Shown here: positions 16,927-25,446 of the stretch, piece by piece
How positions within the stretch are numbered: the first letter of the stretch is position 1
How the letters are laid out: each line of letters opens with the position of its first letter
From: Spirochaeta thermophila DSM 6578
GTDB taxonomy: Bacteria > Spirochaetota > Spirochaetia > Winmispirales > Winmispiraceae
Direction: 5' to 3'
Assembly (NCBI RefSeq): GCF_000184345.1
Contig: NC_017583.1
Coordinates: 992,001-1,056,000, forward strand
DNA length: 64,000 bases
Position numbers and translations under genes: made by a program
Notes under the pieces: generated by a model
The model's database searches: none
The model's input: the letters and a program-made list of their open reading frames with translations, nothing else
What the model was told of the DNA's origin: nothing

Positions 16927-17955
16927 ATGGAAGAACGTGTTCGAACGTACGGTCTCGGCGAGATGCTCGGCACTACGTTCCGGATGACAGGTGAGTTGTG
17001 GCGCCCCTTCCTGGTGGTATGGGTATGCCTCTGGGGTTTCACCGGGGTGTTCCTGGCGGGTACGGCGAGGGTTCTTCCCGGGATCATGAGGACGCTCGTC
17101 TTCACGGGCGAGGAGCTCTCACACCACTATGATCGGGGTCTCGACCTCATGCAGGCGGTCCTCGCCCAGTTCGGGAGACTCTGGGTCTGGGATCTGGTGT
17201 TGATGATCGTTCAGTGGATGGGTACACTCGTGGTGGGGCTTCTCGCATGGGATCACGTCCACCGTGCTGAGGGGAACCTCCAGGGTGCGCTCGTGAGGGT
17301 GGTCCGAGCCTTGGGACGCCTCATCTTCCAGTGGCTCGTCATGGCCGGATTGGTACTGCTCTCGCTCATCGGCCTCGGTGTCGTGGGGGCCGTGGGAGGC
17401 TTCCTCGCCTCTCTCCTCCTCGAAGAGAGGGTGGCCACTGTGCTCATCACCGTCCTCGTCGTCCTCCTCGTGGTGGCGTGGTACGTATTCCTCGTCTGGT
17501 TTTTGGTGGCAGTGAACTTCTCGGCGTATGCCGTGATCTTCGAAGACAGGGGCGCGTGGGCCGGTATACGTCGGAGTCTGGAACTCGTCTCAGGCTCGTG
17601 GTGGAGGGTCTTCGGGTATCTCTTCCTCTTCTGGTTGCTCGTGGGGTTCATGGGGCTTCTCCTGAGTTTCCTCGTCCAGTCTCCTTTGAGCTTGAGTCTC
17701 TTCTCTCGGATCCTCCTCTCACCCGATCCAAGGAACCTGGAGGATCTCGTCTCCAGGATGCTCTCCTTCTACAGCAGTCCCTGGGTCTGGGTGGGAGTCT
17801 GGGTGGTGGAAGGGATCCAGCTCATCGGCTCCCACATCCTCGCTCCTGTCTTCACCGCGCTTCTCTTCGTGGATCTCTCGGTGCGGAAGAACGCCCCGGC
17901 ATCCGATGTCGTAGAACCCGAGGCAGGCGTGCCGCCCGAGGGGGGCGACGTGTGA
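16927..17955 (+). CDS. Polytopic membrane protein of unknown function
   Basis: A 342-residue protein with about six long hydrophobic segments (for example around residues 26-46, 80-105, 135-160, 175-200, 235-260 and 280-305) and short charged loops, including an amphipathic stretch with FEDRGAWAGIRRSLELVSGSWWRVFGY of the kind seen in YciC/GPDPase membrane-domain proteins. It starts at ATG 16927 with a strong AAGGAGGTG site. Its stop overlaps the GTG of the protease gene, so the two are made together. I do not recognise a specific function. Confidence 0.75.
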   Translation: MEERVRTYGLGEMLGTTFRMTGELWRPFLVVWVCLWGFTGVFLAGTARVLPGIMRTLVFTGEELSHHYDRGLDLMQAVLAQFGRLWVWDLVLMIVQWMGTLVVGLLAWDHVHRAEGNLQGALVRVVRALGRLIFQWLVMAGLVLLSLIGLGVVGAVGGFLASLLLEERVATVLITVLVVLLVVAWYVFLVWFLVAVNFSAYAVIFEDRGAWAGIRRSLELVSGSWWRVFGYLFLFWLLVGFMGLLLSFLVQSPLSLSLFSRILLSPDPRNLEDLVSRMLSFYSSPWVWVGVWVVEGIQLIGSHILAPVFTALLFVDLSVRKNAPASDVVEPEAGVPPEGGDV

Positions 17956-18947
17956 ACGAGAGAGGGGCATCCCCCATCCCTACCTTCGAACGCCCCGGGC
18001 AGAGTCCGGTGTTGGGGGCCTTCATCCTCGTCTTCCTCACAGGAGGGCTGTACCTGGCGATAGGCGGGCTCGTGGGCGAACTGGTGGGGGCCTTCCTCTT
18101 CCTCGTGGGGAAGGGATTGGAGAGTCCTTCCCTCCTGGACGAGGACTTTCCCTCTCTCCTCAGGGAGTTCTACCGGGCCGTGAAGGTCCCTTCCCTCGTT
18201 CTCACCCTTGTAGTGGAGTGGGGAGTCTTCGTTGGGCTCGCCTCCCTCCTCGTGCGTCGCTGGCACACCCCTCATGTGTGGGAGTATGCCCTGAGAGGAA
18301 AGGCCGACCTTGGAGTGACCGTGGGCGCCTTTCTCTGGGGGCCCATCTTGGTTCCTCTCTCCTCGTTCCTGAGTTCGTGGAACATCTTGCTCTTTCCCGG
18401 GCTCGAGGAATTGTTCGAGGTCTCGAGGGAACTCTACCGGGCTGGGAGTCCCCTCGAATGGGTGCTCGTCACGGTGAGCGTGGGGCTCACCCCCGCCTTT
18501 TGCGAGGAGTTCCTCTTCCGAGGATTCTTCCAGCAGACTCTTCAGCGAAGGATGCCTCTGTGGGCAGCGGTGCTCATCTCGTCGGGCGTGTTCTCCCTGT
18601 TCCACCGTAGTTTTCTCGGCGTGGTCTCCCTCTTCGCGGTGGGACTTGCCCTCGGGCTCGTCTATGCGGCCACCGGCTCCATCCTCTCCTCGGGGGTGCT
18701 CCACTTCTCCTACAACATGACCATCGTGCTCCTTGAAAACGGCCTCCTGCCCTTGGGGGGGCCGACGTCAGGTGGAAATCCGTCGTTCGAGTTCCCGGCG
18801 GTGTTCCTCTCGGGGGTGTGTTCGGTAGGGATGGGGACCTGGCTGTGGAGGAGGGCTCGGAGGCGGTCCGCGACGAAGGACCCGCAGCCCCCCGAAGGAG
18901 GCGTTACGATAGGTGAAGGGAGACGCTCCTCCTTTGACCAGGACTGA
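17952..18947 (+). CDS. CPBP (CAAX/Abi-type) intramembrane metalloprotease
   Basis: A 331-residue membrane protein. The start is GTG 17952, overlapping the previous stop by four bases; the frame is open upstream but only as a shadow. The family motifs are present in the second half: EEFLFRGFFQQTL (glutamate pair and arginine), then FHRSFLGVV with the conserved histidine, then HFSYNMTI. These residues form the glutamate-based metal site of CAAX prenyl-protease-like enzymes. Bacterial members serve in bacteriocin immunity, membrane protein processing or unknown roles. Its substrate is not evident here. Confidence 0.85.
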   Translation: MNERGASPIPTFERPGQSPVLGAFILVFLTGGLYLAIGGLVGELVGAFLFLVGKGLESPSLLDEDFPSLLREFYRAVKVPSLVLTLVVEWGVFVGLASLLVRRWHTPHVWEYALRGKADLGVTVGAFLWGPILVPLSSFLSSWNILLFPGLEELFEVSRELYRAGSPLEWVLVTVSVGLTPAFCEEFLFRGFFQQTLQRRMPLWAAVLISSGVFSLFHRSFLGVVSLFAVGLALGLVYAATGSILSSGVLHFSYNMTIVLLENGLLPLGGPTSGGNPSFEFPAVFLSGVCSVGMGTWLWRRARRRSATKDPQPPEGGVTIGEGRRSSFDQD

Positions 18948-19003
18948 ACCGATCCTGCACTCCAATAGAGATCATGCGCTCATGATCCCGTAGGGCTCCT
19001 TCT

Positions 19004-19767
19004 CTAGAGGTCCAGATCGATCTCCAGATGGCGGGCGAGGAGGATGGCGGCCTCGGCCGCCCTCAAGGGGAGGTAGACCTCGGTGATCCTTTCGGTGTAG
19101 GACGAAGGTTCCGGGTTGATCTCGATGATATGGGCGCCGGCCCGCTCGGCGATGTGGGGAATGGATGCAGCGGGATACACCACTCCGGCGGTCCCTATCA
19201 CGAGGAGGCACTGGGCCTTGCGGGCTTCATCGACGCTTCTGGTGTAGGCCTCGGCCGGGATCGCCTCGCCGAAGAAGACGAAGTCCGGTTTGATGAGACC
19301 TCCGCACGAACAGGTGGGGGGGCCTCCATCTCGAACACTTCCCGGGCTGTGTACCGCCTCCTGCAGAGGGTGCAGACCGCCTCCCGGGTGTTGCCGTGGT
19401 ATTCTATCACATTCCGTGATCCGGCCCGGTGGTGGAGGTTGTCGATGTTCATGGTGATCACCGCATGGAGCAGTCCTTGTGCCTCCATACGGGCGAGGAG
19501 GACGTGGGCCGGATTGGGTTCCGGGGGATGGTCCACCGAGAAGAACATCTCCCGTATGGCCTCCCAGCTCTCCTTCGAATGGCGGAAAAAGAAGTCTATC
19601 TCCAGTACCTTCGGGTCGTAACGTGACCAGAGGCCGTCGGGTCCTCTGAAGGTAGGGACCCCGCTCTCATGTGAGATACCGGCGCCGGTGAATCCCACGG
19701 TGTAGGAGGATGTCTTGATCAAGGTTGCCGCTCGTTCGAGGAGAGTCTCAAGCATTTCCCGATCCAT
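19004..19767 (-). pseudogene. NAD-dependent protein deacylase (sirtuin), frameshifted
   Basis: A sirtuin interrupted by one frameshift. Codons 1-150 read GFTGAGISHESGVPTFRGPDGLW, TMNIDNLHHRAG, catalytic His (about residue 124) in EYHGNT and the first zinc pair VCTLC. The frame then breaks in a run of seven C (G7 on the plus strand, 19316-19322). In the next frame the family sequence continues without further damage: TCSCGGLIKPDFVFFGEAIP, then VIGTAGVVYPAASIP and EINPEPS to the stop at 19004. Eight C, or five, would restore one frame. As written, the product lacks the second zinc pair and part of the NAD site. Options are sequencing error, phase variation by slippage, or recent loss. Its start lies inside the hydrolase gene end. 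Confidence 0.88.
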
Positions 19768-20731
19768 GGCGCACCTCTTCCCGGGAAAAGATCACCACCC
19801 GCTCGAGGAAGTCCTCGATATAGCGGGCCACGGTATGGGGCGCTTCCATGTGTGGCATGTGTCCCATATGTGCCATGGAATAAAAATAGCAGAGGCCGAG
19901 GCGTCTCGTAAACTCCGGGGCATGGTGGATCCGCATCACTCTGTCATCCCGTCCCCACAGGAGGAGCACCGGCTGCGTGATCTTGGGGAGGACGTCCTCG
20001 AGGTATCCGTCGTGGATGAGGTGTTTGGTGACCAGCTTGAGGGCTTCGTTTCCGCCCTGTTCGAAGAGTGAGGAGAGAACGTACTCGAGGTAGTCCTCGG
20101 GGACTGCCTCGGGAGAGGTGAAGGCGTTCTGCTTGATGCTCGTACGGGCGATCGCAGGGTTGTTGAAGGAAAAGCCCAGGTCCACGAGAGGACCGAGTCT
20201 CGTGAGGAGGAAGAGGAAGTTGTCGTCCTGGACCGCGAATCCGTAGGGTCCGATGAGCACGAGGGCGGGGATGCGATCGGGCGCCGAGGCGGCGAGATGT
20301 GAGGCGAGCCTCCCCCCCAGGGAGTGGCCTATCACGAGGTACCGGGGAATGTCGAGGCGTTCCATGAGTTCGATGAAGAGCGGGGTGTAGGAAGAGACCC
20401 GGTAGAACGAGGGGTCGGTGGGTTTGGATGAGTAGCCGGAACCCGGCCAGTCGGGGGCGATGATCCGGTGTTCACGGAGCTCGCCGGCAAGGGGGATGGC
20501 CTCGTAACCGCTGCCGTTGTATCCGTGGATGAAGAGGAGAGGGAGTCCTCTCGCTGTGGGGTTGAGGTCGAAGTAGGAGATGGTCAACTCCCCCACCTGA
20601 ATGAAGTGTTGATCCGGATGTACCGGTGTGGGATGTGTGGACACGTCAGGACCTCCTCTGCAGGAGAGTAGGGCGATGAGCACAGCCATCGCCGGAACGA
20701 GGCGGAACGCGGGGTTGCAACGGCTCCTCAT
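19748..20731 (-). CDS. Alpha/beta hydrolase lipoprotein
   Basis: A 327-residue exported hydrolase. The ATG at 20731 begins a lipoprotein signal (VPAMAVLIALLSC, lipobox cysteine about residue 24); a longer frame to 20830 would hide it. Oxyanion region LLFIHGYNGSGYEA, nucleophile serine in VIGHSLGGRLA, acid in LLLWGRDDRVM and histidine in MAHMGHMPHMEAP form the full catalytic triad. It resembles small ester or lactone hydrolases; substrate unknown. The sirtuin frame starts 20 bases before its stop, suggesting coupled expression. It is divergent from pyrF-pyrE with overlapping control regions. Confidence 0.85.
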   Translation of the reverse strand: MRSRCNPAFRLVPAMAVLIALLSCRGGPDVSTHPTPVHPDQHFIQVGELTISYFDLNPTARGLPLLFIHGYNGSGYEAIPLAGELREHRIIAPDWPGSGYSSKPTDPSFYRVSSYTPLFIELMERLDIPRYLVIGHSLGGRLASHLAASAPDRIPALVLIGPYGFAVQDDNFLFLLTRLGPLVDLGFSFNNPAIARTSIKQNAFTSPEAVPEDYLEYVLSSLFEQGGNEALKLVTKHLIHDGYLEDVLPKITQPVLLLWGRDDRVMRIHHAPEFTRRLGLCYFYSMAHMGHMPHMEAPHTVARYIEDFLERVVIFSREEVRHGSGNA

Positions 20732-20760
20732 TGCACCAGGTATGCTCTCCGTGTTATAAG
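20731..20760 (+). promoter_or_regulatory. Promoter of pyrFE
   Basis: -35 TTGCAC (20731-20736) and -10 TATAAG (20755-20760), 18-base spacer. It overlaps the start codon of the divergent hydrolase gene. A second TATACT at 20775-20780 is too close to the coding start to serve with a ribosome site. Confidence 0.45.
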
Positions 20761-20796
20761 CATTACACTGTGAGTATACTGAAAAGGAGCGCGTCC

Positions 20797-22191
20797 GTGG
20801 GATTTTTCGAGGCACTTTCCGACCGGGCAAGACAAAAACGATCCCTCCTCTGTGTGGGGCTCGATCCTCGTCTTCCGGAGGGAACGCAGGACCCCTACGA
20901 GGCCCTCATGAGGGAGAATCTCCGCATCGTGGAGGCGACCGCCCCCTATGCAGTGGCCTACAAGCCGAACAGTGCCTTCTACGAGGCGTGGGGGACTGAG
21001 GGGATGCGGGCGCTCAAGGATACGGTGGAACTGGTCCACCAGCGGACCGATGCCCTGGTGGTGTTGGATGTGAAGCGTGGCGACATCGGAGCCACGGCCG
21101 AGGCGTACGCGCGTGCGGCCTTCGAGTGGCTGGGGGTGGATGCGGTGACCCTCTCGCCCTACATGGGTGAGGATGCGGCACGTCCGTTCCTCGCCTATGA
21201 GGGGAAGGGGGTCTTCGTGCTCTGTCGGACGAGCAACCCTTCCGCCGGGCGGTTCCAGGAGCTGGAGGTGGAAGGAGAGCCGCTCTTCCTCAGGGTGGCC
21301 GACGAGGCGGTGCGGTGGGACGGGGAGGTGGGGCTCGTGGTGGCGGGGAACACGCCCGAGGCCCTTTCTCTCCTGCGTGAGCGGTTCCCGGATGTGTGGT
21401 TCCTCGCCCCGGGGGTGGGGGCGCAGGGGGGGAGTGCGGGGGATGCGGTGTGGGCGGGGATGGATGCGGAGGGATTGGGGGTGCTGGTGGTGGTGGCGCG
21501 GGGGATCGCCCGGGCCGAGGATCCGGGAGAAGCGGCGGCGCAGGTGGTGGAGGAGATACGGGATGCGCAGGCGGCGGGCCGCGGGTGGACGGGTGAGGGG
21601 CTGAAGGAGCGTGTACTGAAGGGACTGGTGGAGGCCGGGTGCTTCAAGGTGGGCGACTTCGTCCTCAAGTCGGGGAAGCGGTCTCCGTTCTATATCGACC
21701 TACGCCGCGTCCCTTCGTTCCCCGAGCTCTTCCCCAAGGTGATCAGCGCCTACGCCTCGCTCGCACGAGGGCTCGGATTCGATCGTATTGCAGGGATCCC
21801 CACGGCCGGGCTTCCCATCGCCGCGGGGCTTGCGCTCCATCTAAGGAAGCCGCTCATCTATCCGAGACTCGACGCCAAAGGCTACGGCACGGGCAACAGG
21901 GTGGAAGGGGAGTGGAAGCCCGGGGAACGCGTCCTTCTGGTGGACGATCTCATCACCACAGGAGGCTCGAAGATCGAGGCGGCCACGGTACTCCGGGATG
22001 CAGGCCTTGTGGTTGAAGACCTCGTGGTACTTCTGGAGCGCGGGGTGCGGGGACGCAAGGAGATGGAAGAGGTCGGTATCCGTCTCCACGCCTATGCCCA
22101 CATCCGCGAGTTCCTCCCGGTGTGCAGGGGCATGGGGCTCATCACCGAAGGGGAAGAGGAGAGGATGCGCGCCTTCGTAGAGGAGACCTGA
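20797..22191 (+). CDS. pyrFE: Bifunctional orotidine-5'-phosphate decarboxylase / orotate phosphoribosyltransferase
   Basis: A 464-residue fusion that performs the last two steps of UMP synthesis. Start GTG 20797 with AAAAGGAG seven bases before it; the ATG at 20731 lies in the promoter. The N-terminal 270 residues are a type-2 PyrF: SLLCVGLDPRLPEG, VLDVKRGDIGATAEAYA with the catalytic Lys/Asp set, and VTLSPYMGEDA. The C-terminal 190 are PyrE: KVGDFVLKSGKRSPFYIDLR and the PRPP loop VLLVDDLITTGGSKIEAA. The order decarboxylase-then-transferase is the reverse of animal UMP synthase. The PyrF half contains a very G-rich stretch (about 21400-21520). It overlaps mscS by one base. Confidence 0.95.
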   Translation: MGFFEALSDRARQKRSLLCVGLDPRLPEGTQDPYEALMRENLRIVEATAPYAVAYKPNSAFYEAWGTEGMRALKDTVELVHQRTDALVVLDVKRGDIGATAEAYARAAFEWLGVDAVTLSPYMGEDAARPFLAYEGKGVFVLCRTSNPSAGRFQELEVEGEPLFLRVADEAVRWDGEVGLVVAGNTPEALSLLRERFPDVWFLAPGVGAQGGSAGDAVWAGMDAEGLGVLVVVARGIARAEDPGEAAAQVVEEIRDAQAAGRGWTGEGLKERVLKGLVEAGCFKVGDFVLKSGKRSPFYIDLRRVPSFPELFPKVISAYASLARGLGFDRIAGIPTAGLPIAAGLALHLRKPLIYPRLDAKGYGTGNRVEGEWKPGERVLLVDDLITTGGSKIEAATVLRDAGLVVEDLVVLLERGVRGRKEMEEVGIRLHAYAHIREFLPVCRGMGLITEGEEERMRAFVEET

Positions 22192-23354
22192 TGGACGAGA
22201 TGTGGAAGGCGTTGATCACTTTCCTTTCGAAGCCGCTGAGCATCGGGGGACTCGACTTTCCCTTCACCGTAGGAGACGTGATCCTTTCCTTCCTCATCCC
22301 TTTGGTTGGTGCGGTGCTCCTCTACAGGGTACTCAGCTTCGTCTTTGCCAGGCTTCTTCAGAGGAGCAGCTTCAAGGAGGAGACGAAGAGGCGTATCCTC
22401 CGCTGGACCCGGCGGTCGCTCCGGGTGGTCTTCGGACTGCTCGCCTTCTTCCTTATCTTCGGCCTCTTCGGTACGAGGCTCGGTGAGTACCTGGGGAAGA
22501 TCTACGCCGTGCTTAACGAACCCCTCTACAGCACGGGGGATACCCGCATCTCTCTCATCACTCTCATCCTCCTCATCCCCGTGTTCTATGCCGCCACGGT
22601 GAGTGGAAACCTGATGCGTCGGATGCTCGAGCACTCCATCCTCCAGCGTGTGAAGGGAATGGATCCGTCGCGTCGGTTCACCCTGGTGAACCTGGCCCGT
22701 TACCTCACGATCGTCTTCGTCTCTCTGGTGGGACTCTCGTTCATAGGGATCAACCTCTCCTCGCTGATGGTGCTCCTCGGGGTGCTCGGTCTTGGAATCG
22801 GATTCGGGCTCCAGTCGGTGGTGGCTAACTTCTTCGCAGGGCTCATCATCATCTCCACCCGGCCCATCAAGGAGGGAGACCGTATCCTGTTCGGCGACAT
22901 AGAGGGAACGGTCCATGAGATACGTATGCTCACCACGGTGGTGAACACCCTCTTCAACGAGAGCATCATCCTGCCGAATTCCAAGATCGTCCAGGAGGCG
23001 GTCTACAACTTTTCTCACTACGACCGGAGGGTGGTGCTCCGAAATCCGGTGCAGGTCTCGTACAAGAGCGATGTGCGCCTGGTGGAGAAGGTGCTCCTCG
23101 AGGTGGGGGAACGCTGTCCCTACAGGGTGAAGAACAGGCCGCCGGTGGTCTACCTCAACTCGTTCGACGATTCGGGCATCACCTTCACCCTCTACACCTG
23201 GATCTCGAACGTCGACGAGAAGTACCCCGCCCGAAGCTGGATCAACTTCGCGATATGGGAGGCCTTCAAGGCCAATGGTATTGAGATTCCTTATCCCCAA
23301 CGGGATGTGTACATCCACAAACTGCCTGGAAAGATCGAAGGCATGGAAGAGTAA
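22191..23354 (+). CDS. mscS: Small-conductance mechanosensitive channel (MscS family)
   Basis: A 387-residue membrane channel that opens under membrane tension to release solutes. ATG 22191 overlaps the pyrFE stop (TGATG). Three or four hydrophobic segments precede the pore helix, which is clear: GVLGLGIGFGLQSVVANFFAGLIII, with the usual small-residue packing, followed by STRPIKEGDRI and the beta domain. The C-terminal part matches the cytoplasmic cage. Length is above that of E. coli MscS (286) because of an extra N-terminal membrane part. Confidence 0.92.
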   Translation: MDEMWKALITFLSKPLSIGGLDFPFTVGDVILSFLIPLVGAVLLYRVLSFVFARLLQRSSFKEETKRRILRWTRRSLRVVFGLLAFFLIFGLFGTRLGEYLGKIYAVLNEPLYSTGDTRISLITLILLIPVFYAATVSGNLMRRMLEHSILQRVKGMDPSRRFTLVNLARYLTIVFVSLVGLSFIGINLSSLMVLLGVLGLGIGFGLQSVVANFFAGLIIISTRPIKEGDRILFGDIEGTVHEIRMLTTVVNTLFNESIILPNSKIVQEAVYNFSHYDRRVVLRNPVQVSYKSDVRLVEKVLLEVGERCPYRVKNRPPVVYLNSFDDSGITFTLYTWISNVDEKYPARSWINFAIWEAFKANGIEIPYPQRDVYIHKLPGKIEGMEE

Positions 23355-23408
23355 GACAGGTGGTATCCTGCAGGGGCCCTAGAGAACGAATCTCAGGTTT
23401 CAGGTGTG

Positions 23409-23876
23409 CTAAATCGAAAAGTCCTGTCCTTCCACGATGGCTTCGTACATGCCCTTCTTGGCCTTGTCGATGAGGTCCTTGAGGGTGATGGAGGCGAAGT
23501 ACTGACGGAGGTGGGAGGCGGTCTCTTTCCAGACTTCGTAGAGCAGGCAGCGTTCGGCTTTCTCACAGAGCTCGGGCCCGGACTTGCCTTCTTCCTCGGT
23601 GCAGGGGGTGATGCCGAGGCCTTCGTCCACTGCGTCGAAGATGTCCTTGATGGTGATGCTCTCGAGAGGTCGCGAGAGCACGAATCCTCCTCCCGGCCCC
23701 CTCACCGAATCGATGATGCCCACCTTGCGCAGTTTGAAGAAGATCTGTTCGAGGAACTCCGGGGAGATGCTCTCCTCTTCCGCGATCTTCTTGATGGGTA
23801 TGGGCTTGGATTCCGTGCTCAGGGCGAGGTTCACCATCGCCCTGATGGCGTATCGACCTTTTGTGGTGATTCTCAT
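23409..23876 (-). CDS. Rrf2-family regulator with cysteine cluster (IscR-like)
   Basis: A 155-residue regulator. The true start is ATG 23876, overlapping the cysK stop (ATGA). Winged helix: TTKGRYAIRAMVNLALS, IAEEESISPEFLEQIF, and wing GPGGGFVLSRP. Unlike the Rrf2 protein at 2018 it has three cysteines, in CTEEEGKSGPELCEKAERC, in the place where IscR-type regulators bind an Fe-S cluster; the spacing (11 then 5 residues) differs from E. coli IscR. It is last in the epmA-efp-cysK-rrf2 set, so regulator and cysteine supply are co-expressed. Confidence 0.88.
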   Translation of the reverse strand: MRITTKGRYAIRAMVNLALSTESKPIPIKKIAEEESISPEFLEQIFFKLRKVGIIDSVRGPGGGFVLSRPLESITIKDIFDAVDEGLGITPCTEEEGKSGPELCEKAERCLLYEVWKETASHLRQYFASITLKDLIDKAKKGMYEAIVEGQDFSI

Positions 23877-24829
23877 CGGTACAACCCCGTGCTCAGGTAT
23901 GGTATCCCGCTGTCCGGGAATATGATGACCACCTGCGCGCCTTTGATGCCCGCAGATGAGAGATATGCGAGTGCGCCCATGAGCGCGGCCCCGGAGGAGA
24001 TGCCCACCAGGAGGCCTTCCACGCGGGCGATGCGTTTCGCCCCTTCCTTCGCCTCCTCGCTCGAGACGGTGACCACCTGGTCCACCACCTTGAGATCGAG
24101 GGTCTTGGGGACGAAGCCGGCTCCGATCCCGGAGATGCCGTGCCTGCCCGGTTCTCCGCCGTGTATCACGGCGGACTCGGCGGGCTCCACGCCGATCACG
24201 AGGCACTCGGGTTTCTTTTTCTTGAGGAAGCGCCCCGCTCCGCTGATGGTGCCGCCTGTACCGATGCCGGCCACCAGGATGTCCACCTGTCCTTCGGTGT
24301 CGTACCAGATCTCGGGCCCGGTGGTCTGGTAGTGGGCTTCCGGATTGCCGGGGTTGATGAACTGGCTGAGCATGTAGCTGTCAGGGATCTCCTCTACGAG
24401 CTCCTCGGCCCGCTCGATGGCCCCCCGCATCCCTTGCTCGGCGGGGGTGAGTTCGAGACGGGCACCCAGGGCTGCGAGCATGTGGCGCCGTTCCACCGGG
24501 GCGGTGTCGGGCATCACGAGGATGACCCGGTAGCCTCGGGCCGCTCCGAAGGCTGCGAGGCTCACCCCGGTGTTTCCGCTCGTGGGTTCGATGATGGTGT
24601 CGCCCGGTTTGATCCTTCCCGAGGAGGCGGCCTGGCTGAGGATGTGGGCCACCATCCGGTCCTTCACCGAACCGGTGGGGTTGTACCACTCGAGCTTCGC
24701 AAGGAGGGTGTTGCCTTCTTCTTCGGAGATCCGGCTGAGCCGATAGAGGGGGGTGTTACCGGTGAGGGCCGTGATGTCGTCGATGAGATTCCGTCGTGCT
24801 CTTCTTCTCCGAGTGCTGCCTGCAGGCAC
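23873..24829 (-). CDS. cysK: Cysteine synthase family protein (second CysK)
   Basis: A 318-residue PLP enzyme. GTG start at 24829 with AGGAAGGA upstream. It shows the family blocks: ALTGNTPLYRLS, PLP lysine in NPTGSVKDRM, EPTSGNTGVSLAAFG, and GIGTGGTISGAGRF. It has a short basic N-terminal tail (TRRRRARR) not present in the first CysK. It should make cysteine from O-acetylserine; related activities (cystathionine beta-synthase, O-phosphoserine use) are possible. It sits between efp and an Rrf2 gene. Confidence 0.92.
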   Translation of the reverse strand: MPAGSTRRRRARRNLIDDITALTGNTPLYRLSRISEEEGNTLLAKLEWYNPTGSVKDRMVAHILSQAASSGRIKPGDTIIEPTSGNTGVSLAAFGAARGYRVILVMPDTAPVERRHMLAALGARLELTPAEQGMRGAIERAEELVEEIPDSYMLSQFINPGNPEAHYQTTGPEIWYDTEGQVDILVAGIGTGGTISGAGRFLKKKKPECLVIGVEPAESAVIHGGEPGRHGISGIGAGFVPKTLDLKVVDQVVTVSSEEAKEGAKRIARVEGLLVGISSGAALMGALAYLSSAGIKGAQVVIIFPDSGIPYLSTGLYR

Positions 24830-24846
24830 CGCCGTTCCTTCCTGGG

Positions 24847-25410
24847 TCAGGTGTTCACGCGCTCCACGTACTCGCCGGTCTCCGTGTTGACGAGGATCTT
24901 CTCTCCCTCTTTGATGAAGATGGGCACCTTCACCTGGAGTCCGGTCTCACAGGTGACGGTCTTGGTGACGTTGCTCACCGTGTCTCCCCGCAGGGCCTCG
25001 GGGGCTTCGGTGACCACCAGGACCATCTTCGGGGGGAGCTTCACGTCGAGGGGGGCGCCGTTCCAGAAGACGAGGTCGTACACCTCGCCCTCCTTGAGAT
25101 AGTGACCCTTCTCTTCGTGTCCTTCCATGGGGATCTCGAACTGCTCGTAGGTCTCGTTGTCCATGAAGTGGAAGGATGTGCCGTCGCTGTAGAGGTACTG
25201 GGCGCGTCGTTCCTCGATGTTGGCCTCTTCCACCGAGTCGTTCGTCTTGATGGTCTCTCTGAGTACGAGCCCGGTCTTCACGTGCTTGAGTTTGAGCCGC
25301 ACGAATGCGGATCCTTTGCCGGGATTGACGAACTCCCGCTCGGCCACGAAGTAGGGCTCTCCTTTGTACAGGAGATACATGCCTTTGTCGATGCTTCCTG
25401 CCTTGATCAT
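24847..25410 (-). CDS. efp: Elongation factor P
   Basis: A 187-residue, three-domain factor that frees ribosomes stalled on proline runs. N-terminal SH3-like domain ends in the modification loop NPGKGSAFVRLKL; Lys32 corresponds to the lysine that carries beta-lysine in E. coli. Two OB domains follow, ending ETGEYVERVNT. The start is preceded by a GAAGG site. The gene lies 36 bases after epmA, whose product modifies that lysine, so factor and modifying enzyme are encoded together. Confidence 0.96.
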   Translation of the reverse strand: MIKAGSIDKGMYLLYKGEPYFVAEREFVNPGKGSAFVRLKLKHVKTGLVLRETIKTNDSVEEANIEERRAQYLYSDGTSFHFMDNETYEQFEIPMEGHEEKGHYLKEGEVYDLVFWNGAPLDVKLPPKMVLVVTEAPEALRGDTVSNVTKTVTCETGLQVKVPIFIKEGEKILVNTETGEYVERVNT

Positions 25411-25446
25411 ATCCTTCAGCTTCTCCGTTCGATAATCATTAAGTTT

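Noticed and set aside
22092-23318. 408-codon antisense frame over mscS
   Set aside because: Histidine/glutamate-rich shadow of the MscS gene; no ribosome site.
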